From Gammaproteobacteria bacterium (GTDB lineage: Bacteria > Pseudomonadota > Gammaproteobacteria > UBA4575), in assembly GCA_022824965.1 (NCBI GenBank), contig JAJDYY010000008.1, forward strand, positions 384,284 to 448,283: 64,000 nucleotides of DNA, read 5' to 3'. Positions 52,970-62,240 of this stretch are shown here, in pieces; within the stretch, counting starts at the first letter, position 1; each line of letters opens with the position of its first letter. A program made the translations under genes and the position numbers. The notes beneath the pieces are model-generated. The model was not told the DNA's origin, searched no databases, and worked only from the letters and a program-made list of their open reading frames with translations.

Positions 52970-54289
52970 ATGAATAGCACTTCCCTGTTTCAAACCGGGA
53001 GTTTTCGCCAAGCCGCCCACTATATACACTCTCATCGCGGCAAAACTTTCGTAGTCTATATCAACACCCGTGTCCTACTGGCAGATTCCCGCCTGACTGC
53101 ACTTATTCGTGACCTCGCGCTGATGCACACGCTGGGCGCCAAGCTTGTGCTGGTACTCGGGGATGGGACATTGATTCCGCAAGGAACAACTGCATCAGGC
53201 CAAGGTGGGCTGCACGGCACTTCACATGTCACCGACCTGGAGGCTATTGAAGAGATCAGGAATGCAGCCAATGACTTGTATGAAAACATAAAAGCAATTT
53301 TTTCTACCAGCCTCGCCAACACACCGTTGGCAGGCGCCAAGCTGGAGGTGGCCTGTGGCGATTTCCTAAAGGCCGACCCTGGCGTTGACGAGCAAGCCCA
53401 AAAGGACTCTCGGCGCGGAGGAAACTTCAGCATCACCCAAACTGCACTTCAACGGCAACTGGACGAGGGAAGCATTGTGGCGATGACTCCGATGGCTAGT
53501 ACGACAGCGGATGGCCTGTTCCTTTTATCAGGAACAGAACTTGCGATGCACACTGCATGTGCCCTGCAAAGTGAGAAACTGATACTGGTACTGGACCAGT
53601 TCCGGCTTCCGGGTCAGCAAGAGCAAAGCGAAAATCACTACAGCATTGATGAAGCCAGAGAGCTCGTAGAAAAACTGCCTGAGCACAAGCAGGAGGCCAA
53701 GCACTATTTGAGGGTCGCAATTCAGGCGGGCTCAAAAAACGTCAAGAACGTACACCTGGTCGATACAGAAAAGCCAGGCACGCTGCTGGAAGAACTTTAT
53801 AGTCTGGATGGTGCCGCCACGCTGGTAACAGCTCAGGCCTATGAGGAAATCAGGCCTGCCACTTTAGATGATCTGGACGGTATCACCGAACTTATACAGC
53901 CCTTCGTTGAAAAGGGGATCCTGGTAGCACGTTCCCGTAAACAGTTGGAGCTTGAAATTGACCGCTTTGATGTCATAGAACGCGATGGTGTACTCCTGAC
54001 CTGCGGTATTCTGTACCCTTTCCCGGAAGAAAACGCCGCAGAAGTTGGCTGCCTTGCGGTACATCCAGAATTTCAGTCCATCGGGCGTGGCAGCAAAATG
54101 CTAATGCACCTGGAGAGCAAAGCCTGCAAGGCTGGCTTCAGGAAACTTTTTGTGTTGACGACACAAACCGAACACTGGTTCCAGGAGCAGGGTTTTGAGT
54201 CTGCAAAAATAGAAGACCTGCCTATGCAGAAACAGGTGCTCTATGATGACATGCGCAAATCAAAAATTTACAGCAAAACTATCCAATGA
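52970..54289 (+). CDS. argA: N-acetylglutamate synthase
   Basis: 439 residues, the two-domain bacterial ArgA. An N-terminal amino-acid-kinase fold (TFVVYINTRVLLADSRLTAL) serves arginine feedback binding, and the GNAT acetyltransferase from about residue 295 (IRPATLDDLDGITELIQPFV) has the acetyl-CoA loop EVGCLAVHPEFQSIGRGSKM and FVLTTQTEHWFQEQGFE. It makes N-acetylglutamate, the first step of arginine synthesis; argE nearby performs a later one. Regulation would be by arginine; I see no certain ARG box. Confidence 0.94.
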   Translation: MNSTSLFQTGSFRQAAHYIHSHRGKTFVVYINTRVLLADSRLTALIRDLALMHTLGAKLVLVLGDGTLIPQGTTASGQGGLHGTSHVTDLEAIEEIRNAANDLYENIKAIFSTSLANTPLAGAKLEVACGDFLKADPGVDEQAQKDSRRGGNFSITQTALQRQLDEGSIVAMTPMASTTADGLFLLSGTELAMHTACALQSEKLILVLDQFRLPGQQEQSENHYSIDEARELVEKLPEHKQEAKHYLRVAIQAGSKNVKNVHLVDTEKPGTLLEELYSLDGAATLVTAQAYEEIRPATLDDLDGITELIQPFVEKGILVARSRKQLELEIDRFDVIERDGVLLTCGILYPFPEENAAEVGCLAVHPEFQSIGRGSKMLMHLESKACKAGFRKLFVLTTQTEHWFQEQGFESAKIEDLPMQKQVLYDDMRKSKIYSKTIQ

Positions 54290-54381
54290 ACATAACGGCA
54301 GGTATCATGCACTGTACGAGCTGCAGCATTAAACTGCCAGTGCTGAATCCATATAGCTGAGCCCAGGAGAAATTTCGTTTC

Positions 54382-54789
54382 ATGAAAACCCATCCCACCA
54401 TATTGATCAGTCTGGGTGTCATGGTAGGTATAGCACTGGCTATCCTGATTGATGGCGACACTGCCAAATTATTGATTTTTGGAGGGCTGATAATTGTATT
54501 TATCTTCACCGTGCCTGTATTGATTAGCCTGGTCCGCAACATCGGAACGAGAACTCGCAGAAAAACCAAGCCAAAGACTACATCCCGGCAGGCCAGAGGT
54601 ACTGTCAAGTGGTTTAACTACAAGAAAGGTTTCGGATTTATTGAGCAGGAAAATGGTGAGGACGTTTTTGTACACCACAAGTCTATCGTCAGCAATGGCC
54701 GCAGATCACTGCGTGAGGGTCAGAAAGTTTCCATGGATGTCGTGCAAGGTGCAAAAGGGCCCCAGGCGGAGAATGTAAGCCTGTTGTAA
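54382..54789 (+). CDS. Membrane-anchored cold-shock-domain protein
   Basis: 135 residues. Two hydrophobic segments near the N-terminus ([18 protein letters not shown] and [20 protein letters not shown]), a basic linker ([15 protein letters not shown]), then a complete cold-shock domain ([20 protein letters not shown]) with RNP1 KGFGFIE and RNP2 VFVHH at residues about 75-135. It binds single-stranded nucleic acid; the anchor would hold it at the inner membrane. Soluble Csp proteins are about 70 residues, so the anchored form is the unusual feature. It is monocistronic. Confidence 0.8.
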   Translation: MKTHPTILISLGVMVGIALAILIDGDTAKLLIFGGLIIVFIFTVPVLISLVRNIGTRTRRKTKPKTTSRQARGTVKWFNYKKGFGFIEQENGEDVFVHHKSIVSNGRRSLREGQKVSMDVVQGAKGPQAENVSLL

Positions 54790-54792
54790 TTA

Positions 54793-54814
54793 CCACTTGC
54801 GCTAGACGCAGTGG
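54793..54814 (+). terminator. Possible terminator hairpin after the cold-shock-domain gene
   Basis: CCACTTGCG and CGCAGTGG flank a five-base loop just after the stop codon, giving an eight-pair stem with one unpaired T. No T-run follows, so it may be only an mRNA 3' stabiliser. Confidence 0.3.
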
Positions 54815-54901
54815 TGGGCTCTGTCAAAACCAAAGGCTTTGAGCCTGATCTCAGACTACCCGGTTGCCGCCTGAATCTGTACCCTTGTCTGGACATGTAA
54901 A

Positions 54902-55879
54902 ATGGATTCTGACCTACGTCTTGCTCACCTGCACGAATGGATCAAGGAGACATTCGGAGACATCCCGTACACACTTGAGCCGGCCTCTGAAGATGCAAGC
55001 TTCAGGCGGTACTTCAGGCTCTCGTCTGAACAGGGGCAATATATCGCAGTTGATGCCCCACCTGAAAAAGAATCCAACGAGGCCTTCGTCACAGTAACGC
55101 ATCTGCTGGAAGCGGAAGGCCTGCCTGTGCCACATATCCACTACAGCTTCATGGATGCCGGATATTTCCTGCTGGACGACTTTGGCAATACATTGCTGCT
55201 GGACATTCTGGATGCGGAAAATGCCGACAACCTGTACAGCGATGCGCTCGAAGCACTGACTGTTATCCAGCAGGCCCCTGCGCATAGCCTGCCCAAATAC
55301 AGCCAGGAACTATTGTTGCAGGAAATGGAATTGTTTCAGCAGTGGTTCCTGCTCCGACTCCTTGATATCAAGTTGTCGGATTCCAGCGTGCAGGTTCTAC
55401 GGCGTGCCTTTGCGCACTTGACAAACAACGCACTGGATCAGCCACAGGTTTTTGTTCATCGGGACTACCATTCACGCAATCTGATGAAAATCGACACGGA
55501 CTGGCCTGGCATCATCGATTACCAGGATGCTGTTTGTGGGCCACTCACCTATGATGCAGTCTCGTTATTGCGTGACTGCTACATTCAATGGCCCAATGAA
55601 CGTGTGCGGACCTGGGCACTCGATTACAGGGACAGGCTCATGGAAAAAAACATAGTTCCCCACATCAGTGACGAAACCTTTCTGAAGTGGTTTGACCTGA
55701 TGGGGGTCCAGCGACACTTGAAGGCCATTGGAATCTTTGCACGCCTGAACCTGCGCGACAAAAAACCAGGTTACCTCAAGGATATCCCGCGTACCCTGGG
55801 ATACATAAAATCCGTTGCGCCAAAATATCCGGAAACCCGTGAGCTTGCCGATTTCATAGATGAGAAGGTTGTTTTCTGA
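54902..55879 (+). CDS. amgK: N-acetylmuramate/N-acetylglucosamine 1-kinase
   Basis: 325 residues of the aminoglycoside phosphotransferase fold. It phosphorylates MurNAc (and GlcNAc) at C-1 in the MurU cell-wall recycling route. Kinase marks are ASEDASFRRYFRLSSEQG at the N-lobe, VFVHRDYHSRNLM (catalytic loop) and PGIIDYQDAVCGPLTYDAVS (metal site). Two bases separate it from murU, the next enzyme, which settles its role. The route bypasses de novo UDP-MurNAc synthesis; it is widespread in pseudomonads and related gammas. Confidence 0.9.
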   Translation: MDSDLRLAHLHEWIKETFGDIPYTLEPASEDASFRRYFRLSSEQGQYIAVDAPPEKESNEAFVTVTHLLEAEGLPVPHIHYSFMDAGYFLLDDFGNTLLLDILDAENADNLYSDALEALTVIQQAPAHSLPKYSQELLLQEMELFQQWFLLRLLDIKLSDSSVQVLRRAFAHLTNNALDQPQVFVHRDYHSRNLMKIDTDWPGIIDYQDAVCGPLTYDAVSLLRDCYIQWPNERVRTWALDYRDRLMEKNIVPHISDETFLKWFDLMGVQRHLKAIGIFARLNLRDKKPGYLKDIPRTLGYIKSVAPKYPETRELADFIDEKVVF

Positions 55880-55881
55880 TC

Positions 55882-56556
55882 ATGATGAAGTGCATGTTGT
55901 TGTCTGCGGGCCTGGGAAAGCGAATGCGGCCTCTCACCCACCAAATCCCGAAACCTTTGATCGAACTTGCAGGCAAATCTCTGATCGAACATCACCTTAC
56001 GAGACTCAAATCTGCAGGATACAGGGAGATTGTCATCAATCTTTCCCATCTCGGAGACATGATCCAGCGAAAGCTCGGGGATGGCGGACACTACGGGGTG
56101 CACATAGAGTATTCCAATGAAGGGGAACACCCGTTAGGAACAGCAGGGGGAATTGTTCATGCCCTGCCGCTTCTCGGAGACAAGCCGTTTCTGGTAATCA
56201 GCAGCGATATCTGGTGTGACCACCCTCTTTTTTTTCCCGACCTTGTGCATGACATGGCACATCTGGTTCTTGTAGATAATCCTGCACACCATCCGAACGG
56301 CGACTTTTCCTATGAATCTCGAAAGGCCAGCAGTTCGGGGGGGAATTTTCTGACTTTCAGCGGCATCGGTATTTTCAAGCCCGAACTGTTCAAAAAACAT
56401 GCAGTTGAGCAAACGGCTCTGGCACCCGTTCTCCATTCCGCCATCACCCGAGAAAAAGTAAGTGCCGAACACTATGCCGGCACATGGTTTGACATTGGCA
56501 CCCCTGAGCGGCTTCGTGAAGCCGAACAACACTTGCAGAATCAGAACACGGGCTGA
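55882..56556 (+). CDS. murU: N-acetylmuramate alpha-1-phosphate uridylyltransferase
   Basis: 224 residues, Rossmann-like nucleotidyltransferase. It makes UDP-MurNAc from MurNAc-1-P and UTP. The N-terminal MLLSAGLGKRMRPLTHQIPK is the nucleotide-binding signature, followed by PKPLIELAGKSLIEHHL, VNLSHLGD-like INLSHLGDMIQRKLGDGG and the metal-binding VISSDIWCDHPLFF (SDIW, Asp). The C-terminal AGTWFDIGTPERLREAEQHL is conserved in MurU. It is directly after amgK, transcribed together. Confidence 0.92.
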   Translation: MMKCMLLSAGLGKRMRPLTHQIPKPLIELAGKSLIEHHLTRLKSAGYREIVINLSHLGDMIQRKLGDGGHYGVHIEYSNEGEHPLGTAGGIVHALPLLGDKPFLVISSDIWCDHPLFFPDLVHDMAHLVLVDNPAHHPNGDFSYESRKASSSGGNFLTFSGIGIFKPELFKKHAVEQTALAPVLHSAITREKVSAEHYAGTWFDIGTPERLREAEQHLQNQNTG

Positions 56557-56636
56557 CACCTGCGGATGAATCCCCAGGAGCTTCGGTACAAGTTCAGGCC
56601 CTGATCACCTTACAGCCCGCAAACCGGACAAGAACG

Positions 56637-57584
56637 TCAGTGCCCGTACGCCTCAATATCTGCATGATAAGAGGAGCGTACCAACGGGCCGCTTGCCACA
56701 TGACAAAAGCCCAGGTCTTCTCCGATGCGACGTAACCGGTCAAACTCACCCGGATCAAGGTAGCGCTGCACGGGCAAGTGATGGCGGCTTGGCTGCAGAT
56801 ATTGTCCCAGGGTAAGACGGTCTACCTCATGTGCGCGCAGATCCCTCATCACCTGAACCACTTCCTCTGCACGCTCCCCCAGGCCCAGCATCAAGCCCGA
56901 TTTTGTAGGGGTATGCGGGTGTTGATTCTTGTATTCGTGCAGCAATCTCAGTGAATGCCGGTAGTCTGCACCGGGCCGGGCATAAGGGTAGAGGCGCGGG
57001 ACAGTTTCCAGGTTATGGTTGAACACATCGGCAGGTTGCTGTGACAAAATCTGCAGTGCACGGTCCAAGCGTCCGCGAAAGTCCGGGACAAGAATTTCTA
57101 TTTTTGTTTCTGTACAGCACTCGCGTATACGCTGCATGCACTTCACGAAATGGCTGGCTCCCCCATCATGCAAATCATCACGGTCAACGGATGTAATGAC
57201 GACATAACGAAGCCCCATATGCCCAATGGCCTCTGCCAGGTGTTCTGGTTCTTGCTCATCCAGTGGCAACGGCCTGCCATGCGCCACGTCACAAAAGGGA
57301 CAGCGACGGGTGCAGATATCTCCCATGATCATGAATGTGGCCGTGCCATGGCTGAAACACTCGGTCAAGTTTGGACATGAAGCCTCCTCACATACCGTGT
57401 GCAGTTTCTGCTCTCTCAATAATCTCTTTAAGGTTTTTACCTTGGCGGTCGGTGCCTGTACGCGAAGCCACGCAGGTTTCGGGAGGTGTTGCAAAGACCC
57501 TTCCAGTTTAACTGGAATACGAATGACCTTTTCACTCCCGCGTCGTTTCACGCCAAGTTTTGCTAGATGCGACTTACTGGCCAA
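56637..57584 (-). CDS. lipA: Lipoyl synthase
   Basis: 315 residues, radical SAM enzyme that inserts two sulfurs into protein-bound octanoyl groups. The auxiliary cluster Cys are in [17 protein letters not shown] and the SAM cluster in [34 protein letters not shown] and [17 protein letters not shown] are family motifs, and the C-terminal [12 protein letters not shown] gives the essential RSSYHA. It overlaps lipB by 11 bases and is the last gene in the chain mrdA-rodA-mltB-rlpA-dacA-dat-lipB-lipA. Confidence 0.96.
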   Translation of the reverse strand: MASKSHLAKLGVKRRGSEKVIRIPVKLEGSLQHLPKPAWLRVQAPTAKVKTLKRLLREQKLHTVCEEASCPNLTECFSHGTATFMIMGDICTRRCPFCDVAHGRPLPLDEQEPEHLAEAIGHMGLRYVVITSVDRDDLHDGGASHFVKCMQRIRECCTETKIEILVPDFRGRLDRALQILSQQPADVFNHNLETVPRLYPYARPGADYRHSLRLLHEYKNQHPHTPTKSGLMLGLGERAEEVVQVMRDLRAHEVDRLTLGQYLQPSRHHLPVQRYLDPGEFDRLRRIGEDLGFCHVASGPLVRSSYHADIEAYGH

Positions 57585-58230
57585 TGGTTTCTATGTCCGT
57601 TTTTTTGTAATCGAGATGTTCGCACAACCTCATTGCTAGCTCCGCATGGATCTGCTGACAGCTGGACTCAATCCCATGGTCTTTTAACTGTGTGACAGGC
57701 TGCCCTGGCAATCCGCATGGATCCATACAGGAAAACGGACCCAGATCCATATCGACATTGAGTGCAACACCATGGTAACTACAGCCACCGCTGACTCTCA
57801 GACCGAGTGAGGCAACTTTTGCATCCCCTATGTATACGCCATGGGCATCGGTTCGGGCAAATGCAGAAACCTGGTGGCCTGCCAGCAGATCAACCACGGC
57901 CTGCTCTATGTGATGTACAAACTTCCGTATACCGAGGGCCTTTCGACGAAGGTCGACCAGCAGATAGATCACGGCCTGGCCCGGTGCATGGTAGGTGACC
58001 TGTCCACCCCGGTCTGTGCATACCACAGGCACATCCATTCCGGGATGAATGTGCGCGCGGCTGGAATTTGCCCCTAGCGTAACGACAGGTGTGTGCTGCA
58101 GACACCAGAATTCATCGGCAGTAGCTGCACTGCGTCCGGTATTGAACCTGCGCATGTTTTCATATACTGGAAGATATTCCCGTATTCCCAAATCACGAAC
58201 CCTGAGAGCGCACTTCGCTGGATTCTTCAC
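57574..58230 (-). CDS. lipB: Lipoyl(octanoyl) transferase
   Basis: 218 residues. It transfers octanoyl from ACP to lipoyl domains. The binding motif [20 protein letters not shown], the catalytic Lys in [15 protein letters not shown], and the catalytic Cys in [15 protein letters not shown] are all present. The start at 58230 ([20 protein letters not shown]) places the family N-terminus at the usual site. Overlaps lipA. Between dat and lipB there is only a 77-base gap, so the ybeD/DUF493 gene often present here is absent. Confidence 0.95.
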   Translation of the reverse strand: MKNPAKCALRVRDLGIREYLPVYENMRRFNTGRSAATADEFWCLQHTPVVTLGANSSRAHIHPGMDVPVVCTDRGGQVTYHAPGQAVIYLLVDLRRKALGIRKFVHHIEQAVVDLLAGHQVSAFARTDAHGVYIGDAKVASLGLRVSGGCSYHGVALNVDMDLGPFSCMDPCGLPGQPVTQLKDHGIESSCQQIHAELAMRLCEHLDYKKTDIETIGQ

Positions 58231-58307
58231 AGCATGTAACCGTACGAAGGCAACCCGTAAAAATTCACATTAACCAGCGAACTGGCAAGCCGCAAGCGTG
58301 ACGTGCC

Positions 58308-59171
58308 CTATGCCTTCCTTTCCTGGTACAGCGCATAAACGTCCCTCCAAAGTTTTCCAGGAACTCCATCTCCTACAACATGCTGGTCAATTTTCGTAGC
58401 GGGCAGGACTTCTCGTGCAGAACTCGTGACCCAGATCTCATCTGCCGAGTACAGCCAGTCTTCAGGAATCGCCTGTTCACGGTATTCCCTCCCCAGGTCA
58501 GTCAGCAGTTCCAAAACGAAGTCACGTGTGATTCCCGGCAAAATCTGATTGTCCTTGGGGTGCGTGTGGACGACGCCTTCTCGTACAACGAACAGATTGC
58601 TGGAACTGCCTTCCAAAGCAAAACCGTCGCGAACCAGGATGGCCTCGGAGGCCGAAGACTGCAATGCATCTTGCTTGGCCAAAATGTTGGCCAATAATCC
58701 TGTCACCTTGATGTCGCAGCGTTGCCAGCGAATATCCTTGATCGTGATCAGCGCAACCCCGTTTTGCAATGTCTCATCTGCAATACTGGCAAGCGGATTT
58801 GCCATGGCAAACACCGTCGGCACCGCATTTTCAGGGAATGGGTGATCTCGTGTGGCAACCCCCCGAGTCACCTGGATGTAAACGGCTACATCGGCACTCT
58901 CCGACCGCTGGATGAGATTCCCAATCATGGTTTCCCATTGTGTCCGCGTATAGGGATTCTGAATGTGGACCTGTCCCAGGCTGCGTTCAAGCCTCGCCAG
59001 GTGCTGTTGCAGACAAAAGGCGCGACGTGCATAAGCAGGGATCAGTTCATACACCGCATCGCCGAATACGAAACCACGGTCCAGAGGCGAGACGCGACAT
59101 GCCTCAAGAGGCATGTACTCTCCATTCAAAAAAGCGGGAACCTGAATCACATCCAAAGCAGGAAGTCTCAA
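58308..59171 (-). CDS. dat: D-amino-acid (D-alanine) transaminase
   Basis: 287 residues, PLP fold type IV. It interconverts D-alanine and D-glutamate (or other D-amino acids) for peptidoglycan. VPAFLNGEYMPLEACRVSPL and GDAVYELIPAYARRAFCLQQ at the N-terminus, VTGLLANILAKQDALQSSAS with the PLP Lys, and DGFALEGSSSNLFVVREGVV as phosphate cup. It overlaps dacA by four bases. Position between dacA and lipB is common in gammas. A branched-chain specificity is unlikely, given ilvE at 29.6 kb. Confidence 0.87.
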   Translation of the reverse strand: MRLPALDVIQVPAFLNGEYMPLEACRVSPLDRGFVFGDAVYELIPAYARRAFCLQQHLARLERSLGQVHIQNPYTRTQWETMIGNLIQRSESADVAVYIQVTRGVATRDHPFPENAVPTVFAMANPLASIADETLQNGVALITIKDIRWQRCDIKVTGLLANILAKQDALQSSASEAILVRDGFALEGSSSNLFVVREGVVHTHPKDNQILPGITRDFVLELLTDLGREYREQAIPEDWLYSADEIWVTSSAREVLPATKIDQHVVGDGVPGKLWRDVYALYQERKA

Positions 59172-60304
59172 AATTTTGCGAAAAAATCCACGACACGTCG
59201 CCAGAAGTTCCCGCGCGGATTAGCCTGCAGGGCAACAAGCGGCCTTTCGGCAATATCTTCACCCTTGAAGCTGATCTTGACAGTACCGAGCCGATCTCCC
59301 TTTGCAATCGGTGCAACGATGTCTTGCGGAATCTGTGAGACAGCTTTCAGATTCTCGAATTGACCGCGGGGTATCGCCACAAAAAGATCCTGAGCCAGTC
59401 CCAGTGGAGTCAACTTTGACTCCCCTTGCCATATACGCTGCTCGGAAAGGACCTGGTCTGCCTGATACAGCTTGTGTGATTCGTAATGCCTGAATCCGTA
59501 ATTCAGCAAGGCTTGGCTGTTTACCATGCGAGAGCGGGGACTGTCTGCGCCCATCACTACTGAAATCAAACGCATGTCCTTGCGTGCGGCTGAGGCGGCC
59601 AGACAATAACGCGCAGCCTGGGTAAACCCGGTTTTAATGCCATCTACAGCATCGTCACGCCAAAGCAAGCGGTTTCGGTTGTATTGCTTGATATCGTTGT
59701 AGGTGAATTCTCTTTGCGCGTAACGTAGATATTCTTGTGGAAATTCCCTGATCATCGCACGGGAAAGTAAGGCAATGTCATAAGCGGTCGTGTAGTGCTT
59801 GGGGTTCGGCAGGCCCGTAGCGTTGACAAAGCTGGTGTCCTCAAGTCCCAATCGAACTGCATGAGCATTCATCATGCTCGTAAAACTCTCTTCAGTACCG
59901 GCAATATGTTCAGCCAGCGCTATACTGGCGTCGTTGCCCGACTGCACAACCATACCCAGCAGCAGGTGTTCAAGGGAAACCCTGCTTCCTACTTCAACAA
60001 AGGTCCTGGAACCAATACTGCGCCAAGCTTTCTCACTGACCAAAACCTGATCATCCAGACGTACATCACCTCTTTTCAGGGCGTGGTATACGACATATGC
60101 AGTCATTATTTTTGTAATGCTTGCAGGCTCTACGCGTGCTTTTGAATTGTGATCCACCAACACACTCCCGCTTGCAAAATCCATCAGCAGGTAGCTGGAT
60201 GCCCCAAATTTCGGAGCTGCAGGAATCGGGATCAACTCTGCATGCACGGATGTGCAAACAAATAGCAGCCCCAGAACCGAGATCGCTGTTTTAAGCTTCT
60301 TCAA
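59168..60304 (-). CDS. dacA: D-alanyl-D-alanine carboxypeptidase (PBP5/6 type)
   Basis: 378 residues. Signal peptide LKTAISVLGLLFVCTSVHA; catalytic motifs SITK (in EPASITKIMTAYVV, nucleophile Ser), SGN (VVQSGNDASIALAE) and KTG (DGIKTGFTQAARYC). The C-terminal PBP5-type domain and amphipathic helix (NFWRRVVDFFAKF) anchor it to the outer face of the inner membrane. It trims pentapeptides of peptidoglycan. It is coupled by overlap to dat and lies about 36 bases after rlpA. Confidence 0.95.
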   Translation of the reverse strand: MKKLKTAISVLGLLFVCTSVHAELIPIPAAPKFGASSYLLMDFASGSVLVDHNSKARVEPASITKIMTAYVVYHALKRGDVRLDDQVLVSEKAWRSIGSRTFVEVGSRVSLEHLLLGMVVQSGNDASIALAEHIAGTEESFTSMMNAHAVRLGLEDTSFVNATGLPNPKHYTTAYDIALLSRAMIREFPQEYLRYAQREFTYNDIKQYNRNRLLWRDDAVDGIKTGFTQAARYCLAASAARKDMRLISVVMGADSPRSRMVNSQALLNYGFRHYESHKLYQADQVLSEQRIWQGESKLTPLGLAQDLFVAIPRGQFENLKAVSQIPQDIVAPIAKGDRLGTVKISFKGEDIAERPLVALQANPRGNFWRRVVDFFAKF

Positions 60305-60340
60305 ACCTTTTGTTCCCCAATAACTGCTCGTGCGCAGTCG

Positions 60341-61246
60341 TCACTCAATTACAATCCTGTGTTCTCTCATAACCATATCAGTCAGCTTGGTAAAGGTTAT
60401 ATCAGCAGACTGAACAGTTGGCAGAGGGCCGATTCGTACCCGATGAAGCTGCCCCGCGTCCCTCATTATTGAAGACACGGAGATAGCCCCGAGATTGAGA
60501 TTACGAAGTTGATTTAACAGCTGATCCGCACTTGTGCGTTTGCTGAAGGCGCCCACTTGTACAAATACCTTTGGCCTTCCATGGGTGATGTGCTGATCCG
60601 GTTTCTGATTCCAAATCGCTGTACTTCCGGTCTTTTCAGTATCGGTATTTTGTGTGGCTTTTGTTCCAGATTTTTGTGCCAGCGGGTAGTGTAATGGATC
60701 AAGCGCACGAATTTCCACTAGGCCGGTCCCCTTCGTGACAATATCAAGCTTTCTTGCTGCCGAATACGACAAATCGATCACCCTGTTCTGATGAAAAGGT
60801 CCACGGTCGTTTACACGCACGACCACCTGTTTGCCATTTTCCAGGTTGGTAACCTGGACATAGGTTGGCAACGGCAAACGGGTATGCGCGGCCGTCATGG
60901 CGTACATGTCATAGGTCTCACCGCTGGAAGTGCGCCGGCCATGGAATTTTTTGCCATACCACGAAGCAATGCCACGTTCGGCAAAGCCCTTGCTCGTGGA
61001 CAGCGTGTGGTAGCGCTTGCCGAGTACTGTATAGGACGGTGGATTGCCGTAGCGACTGCGTGGCTCAGCCTTGGGGATCGGGTCGGGAGGCAGCCCGCGT
61101 GAGGGAGCTTTTGACACGGGCGGGATCACAGAAACCACCGCCACATGCTTCTTTGATGTACAGGCTACCTGTCCCGAGGCCAGCAGAACAAGGATGCACG
61201 CATTGACGACACAGACTGCGAGTCGAAAAGATTCAGTTCTGAGCAA
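60341..61246 (-). CDS. rlpA: Septal ring lytic transglycosylase RlpA family protein with SPOR domain
   Basis: 301 residues. N-terminal hydrophobic leader ending ASGQVACTSKK suggests a lipoprotein or secreted form; the lipobox is weak (Cys after QVA). The double-psi beta-barrel core has ERGIASWYGKKFHGRRTSSG and VVRVNDRGPFHQNRVIDLSY with the catalytic Glu/Asp pair. The C-terminal SPOR domain (RPKVFVQVGAFSKRTSADQL) binds denuded glycan at the septum. It overlaps mltB by 14 bases. Confidence 0.92.
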   Translation of the reverse strand: MLRTESFRLAVCVVNACILVLLASGQVACTSKKHVAVVSVIPPVSKAPSRGLPPDPIPKAEPRSRYGNPPSYTVLGKRYHTLSTSKGFAERGIASWYGKKFHGRRTSSGETYDMYAMTAAHTRLPLPTYVQVTNLENGKQVVVRVNDRGPFHQNRVIDLSYSAARKLDIVTKGTGLVEIRALDPLHYPLAQKSGTKATQNTDTEKTGSTAIWNQKPDQHITHGRPKVFVQVGAFSKRTSADQLLNQLRNLNLGAISVSSIMRDAGQLHRVRIGPLPTVQSADITFTKLTDMVMREHRIVIE

Positions 61247-62237
61247 CGTAGTCTTTAAAATCCTGTTTGACCTGTTGGCTTAATTGGTACACAGCCATTG
61301 CGTACATGGAACTGTGGTTATAGCGGGTGATCACATAGAAGTTGTTCAGCCCAACCCAGTATTCACTGGAGTTGTCCTTTTTGAATTCCAGCAGCGCAAC
61401 CTCACCTTCCTTTACAGGCGAGTCGTCGCGCAGTTTGACACCGTATTGCGACAACTCGATTATCGGTGCAGCAGGTTTGAGTCCTTTCTTCAAAAGCGCC
61501 TTGTACCGGTCCCCCTTTACGGTGACCGGGAAAGTGACAGGCTGATCTGCCTGCCAGCCATGTTCTTTCAGGTAATTGGCTACACTGCCAATGGCATCTG
61601 CATTGCTGTCCCATAAATCCCGTTTGCCGTTTTCGTCGAAATCGACCGCGTATCTCCGGTAGCTGCTGGAAATAAACTGGCTTTTGCCCATGGCCCCTGC
61701 ATACGAACCCTTGATGGTAGAGGGATCCAGTGCCTCTTCTTTAGTCAGCAGGAGAAAATGCTCCAACTCGCTGCGGAAAAACTTCTTCCGTGGCTCATAT
61801 TCAAATCCCAGCGTGACAAGCGAATCAAGAACCGGATATCTGCCCTTGAATCGCCCATAGAATGACTCAACCCCTATGATGGCAACCACAATTTCAGGGG
61901 GAATGCCAAACTGCTGCTCCGCGGCTTCCAAAATGACGGCATTCTCGGCCCAGAATTGCAGACCTTCATTGATCCGCTTCTCGGTGATAAATATCTCCCT
62001 GTATTCACGCCAGTTCTTTTTCTTCTCTGCCGGGCGCTGTATGGCGTCCAGCACCTGAACCTGTTTTTCCACATCCCCGATCAGGGCAGTCAAGAAGGAT
62101 TTAGGGTATTGGTGTCGTTTGGAAAAGTCGTCGATGAAGCTTCTGACTTCTGCGAGATCCAGATAGCTTTCACTCGCAGCCCCCGGGTTGACTGTGAAAA
62201 TGCAGAGTGCAAGCACAATTGCTGATAGTTTTCTCAT
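61233..62237 (-). CDS. mltB: Lytic murein transglycosylase B
   Basis: 334 residues, exported (VLALCIFTVNPGAASESYLD). It cleaves glycan strands between MurNAc and GlcNAc. The catalytic Glu is in VVAIIGVESFYGRFKGRYPV, followed by GSYAGAMGKSQFISSSYRRY and the GKRDLWDSNADAIGSVANYL motif that is a MltB signature. It lies between rodA (3 bases) and rlpA (overlap), so it belongs to the rod-shape and peptidoglycan operon. No lipobox; likely a soluble periplasmic form. Confidence 0.95.
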   Translation of the reverse strand: MRKLSAIVLALCIFTVNPGAASESYLDLAEVRSFIDDFSKRHQYPKSFLTALIGDVEKQVQVLDAIQRPAEKKKNWREYREIFITEKRINEGLQFWAENAVILEAAEQQFGIPPEIVVAIIGVESFYGRFKGRYPVLDSLVTLGFEYEPRKKFFRSELEHFLLLTKEEALDPSTIKGSYAGAMGKSQFISSSYRRYAVDFDENGKRDLWDSNADAIGSVANYLKEHGWQADQPVTFPVTVKGDRYKALLKKGLKPAAPIIELSQYGVKLRDDSPVKEGEVALLEFKKDNSSEYWVGLNNFYVITRYNHSSMYAMAVYQLSQQVKQDFKDYVAQN

Positions 62238-62240
62238 GGC

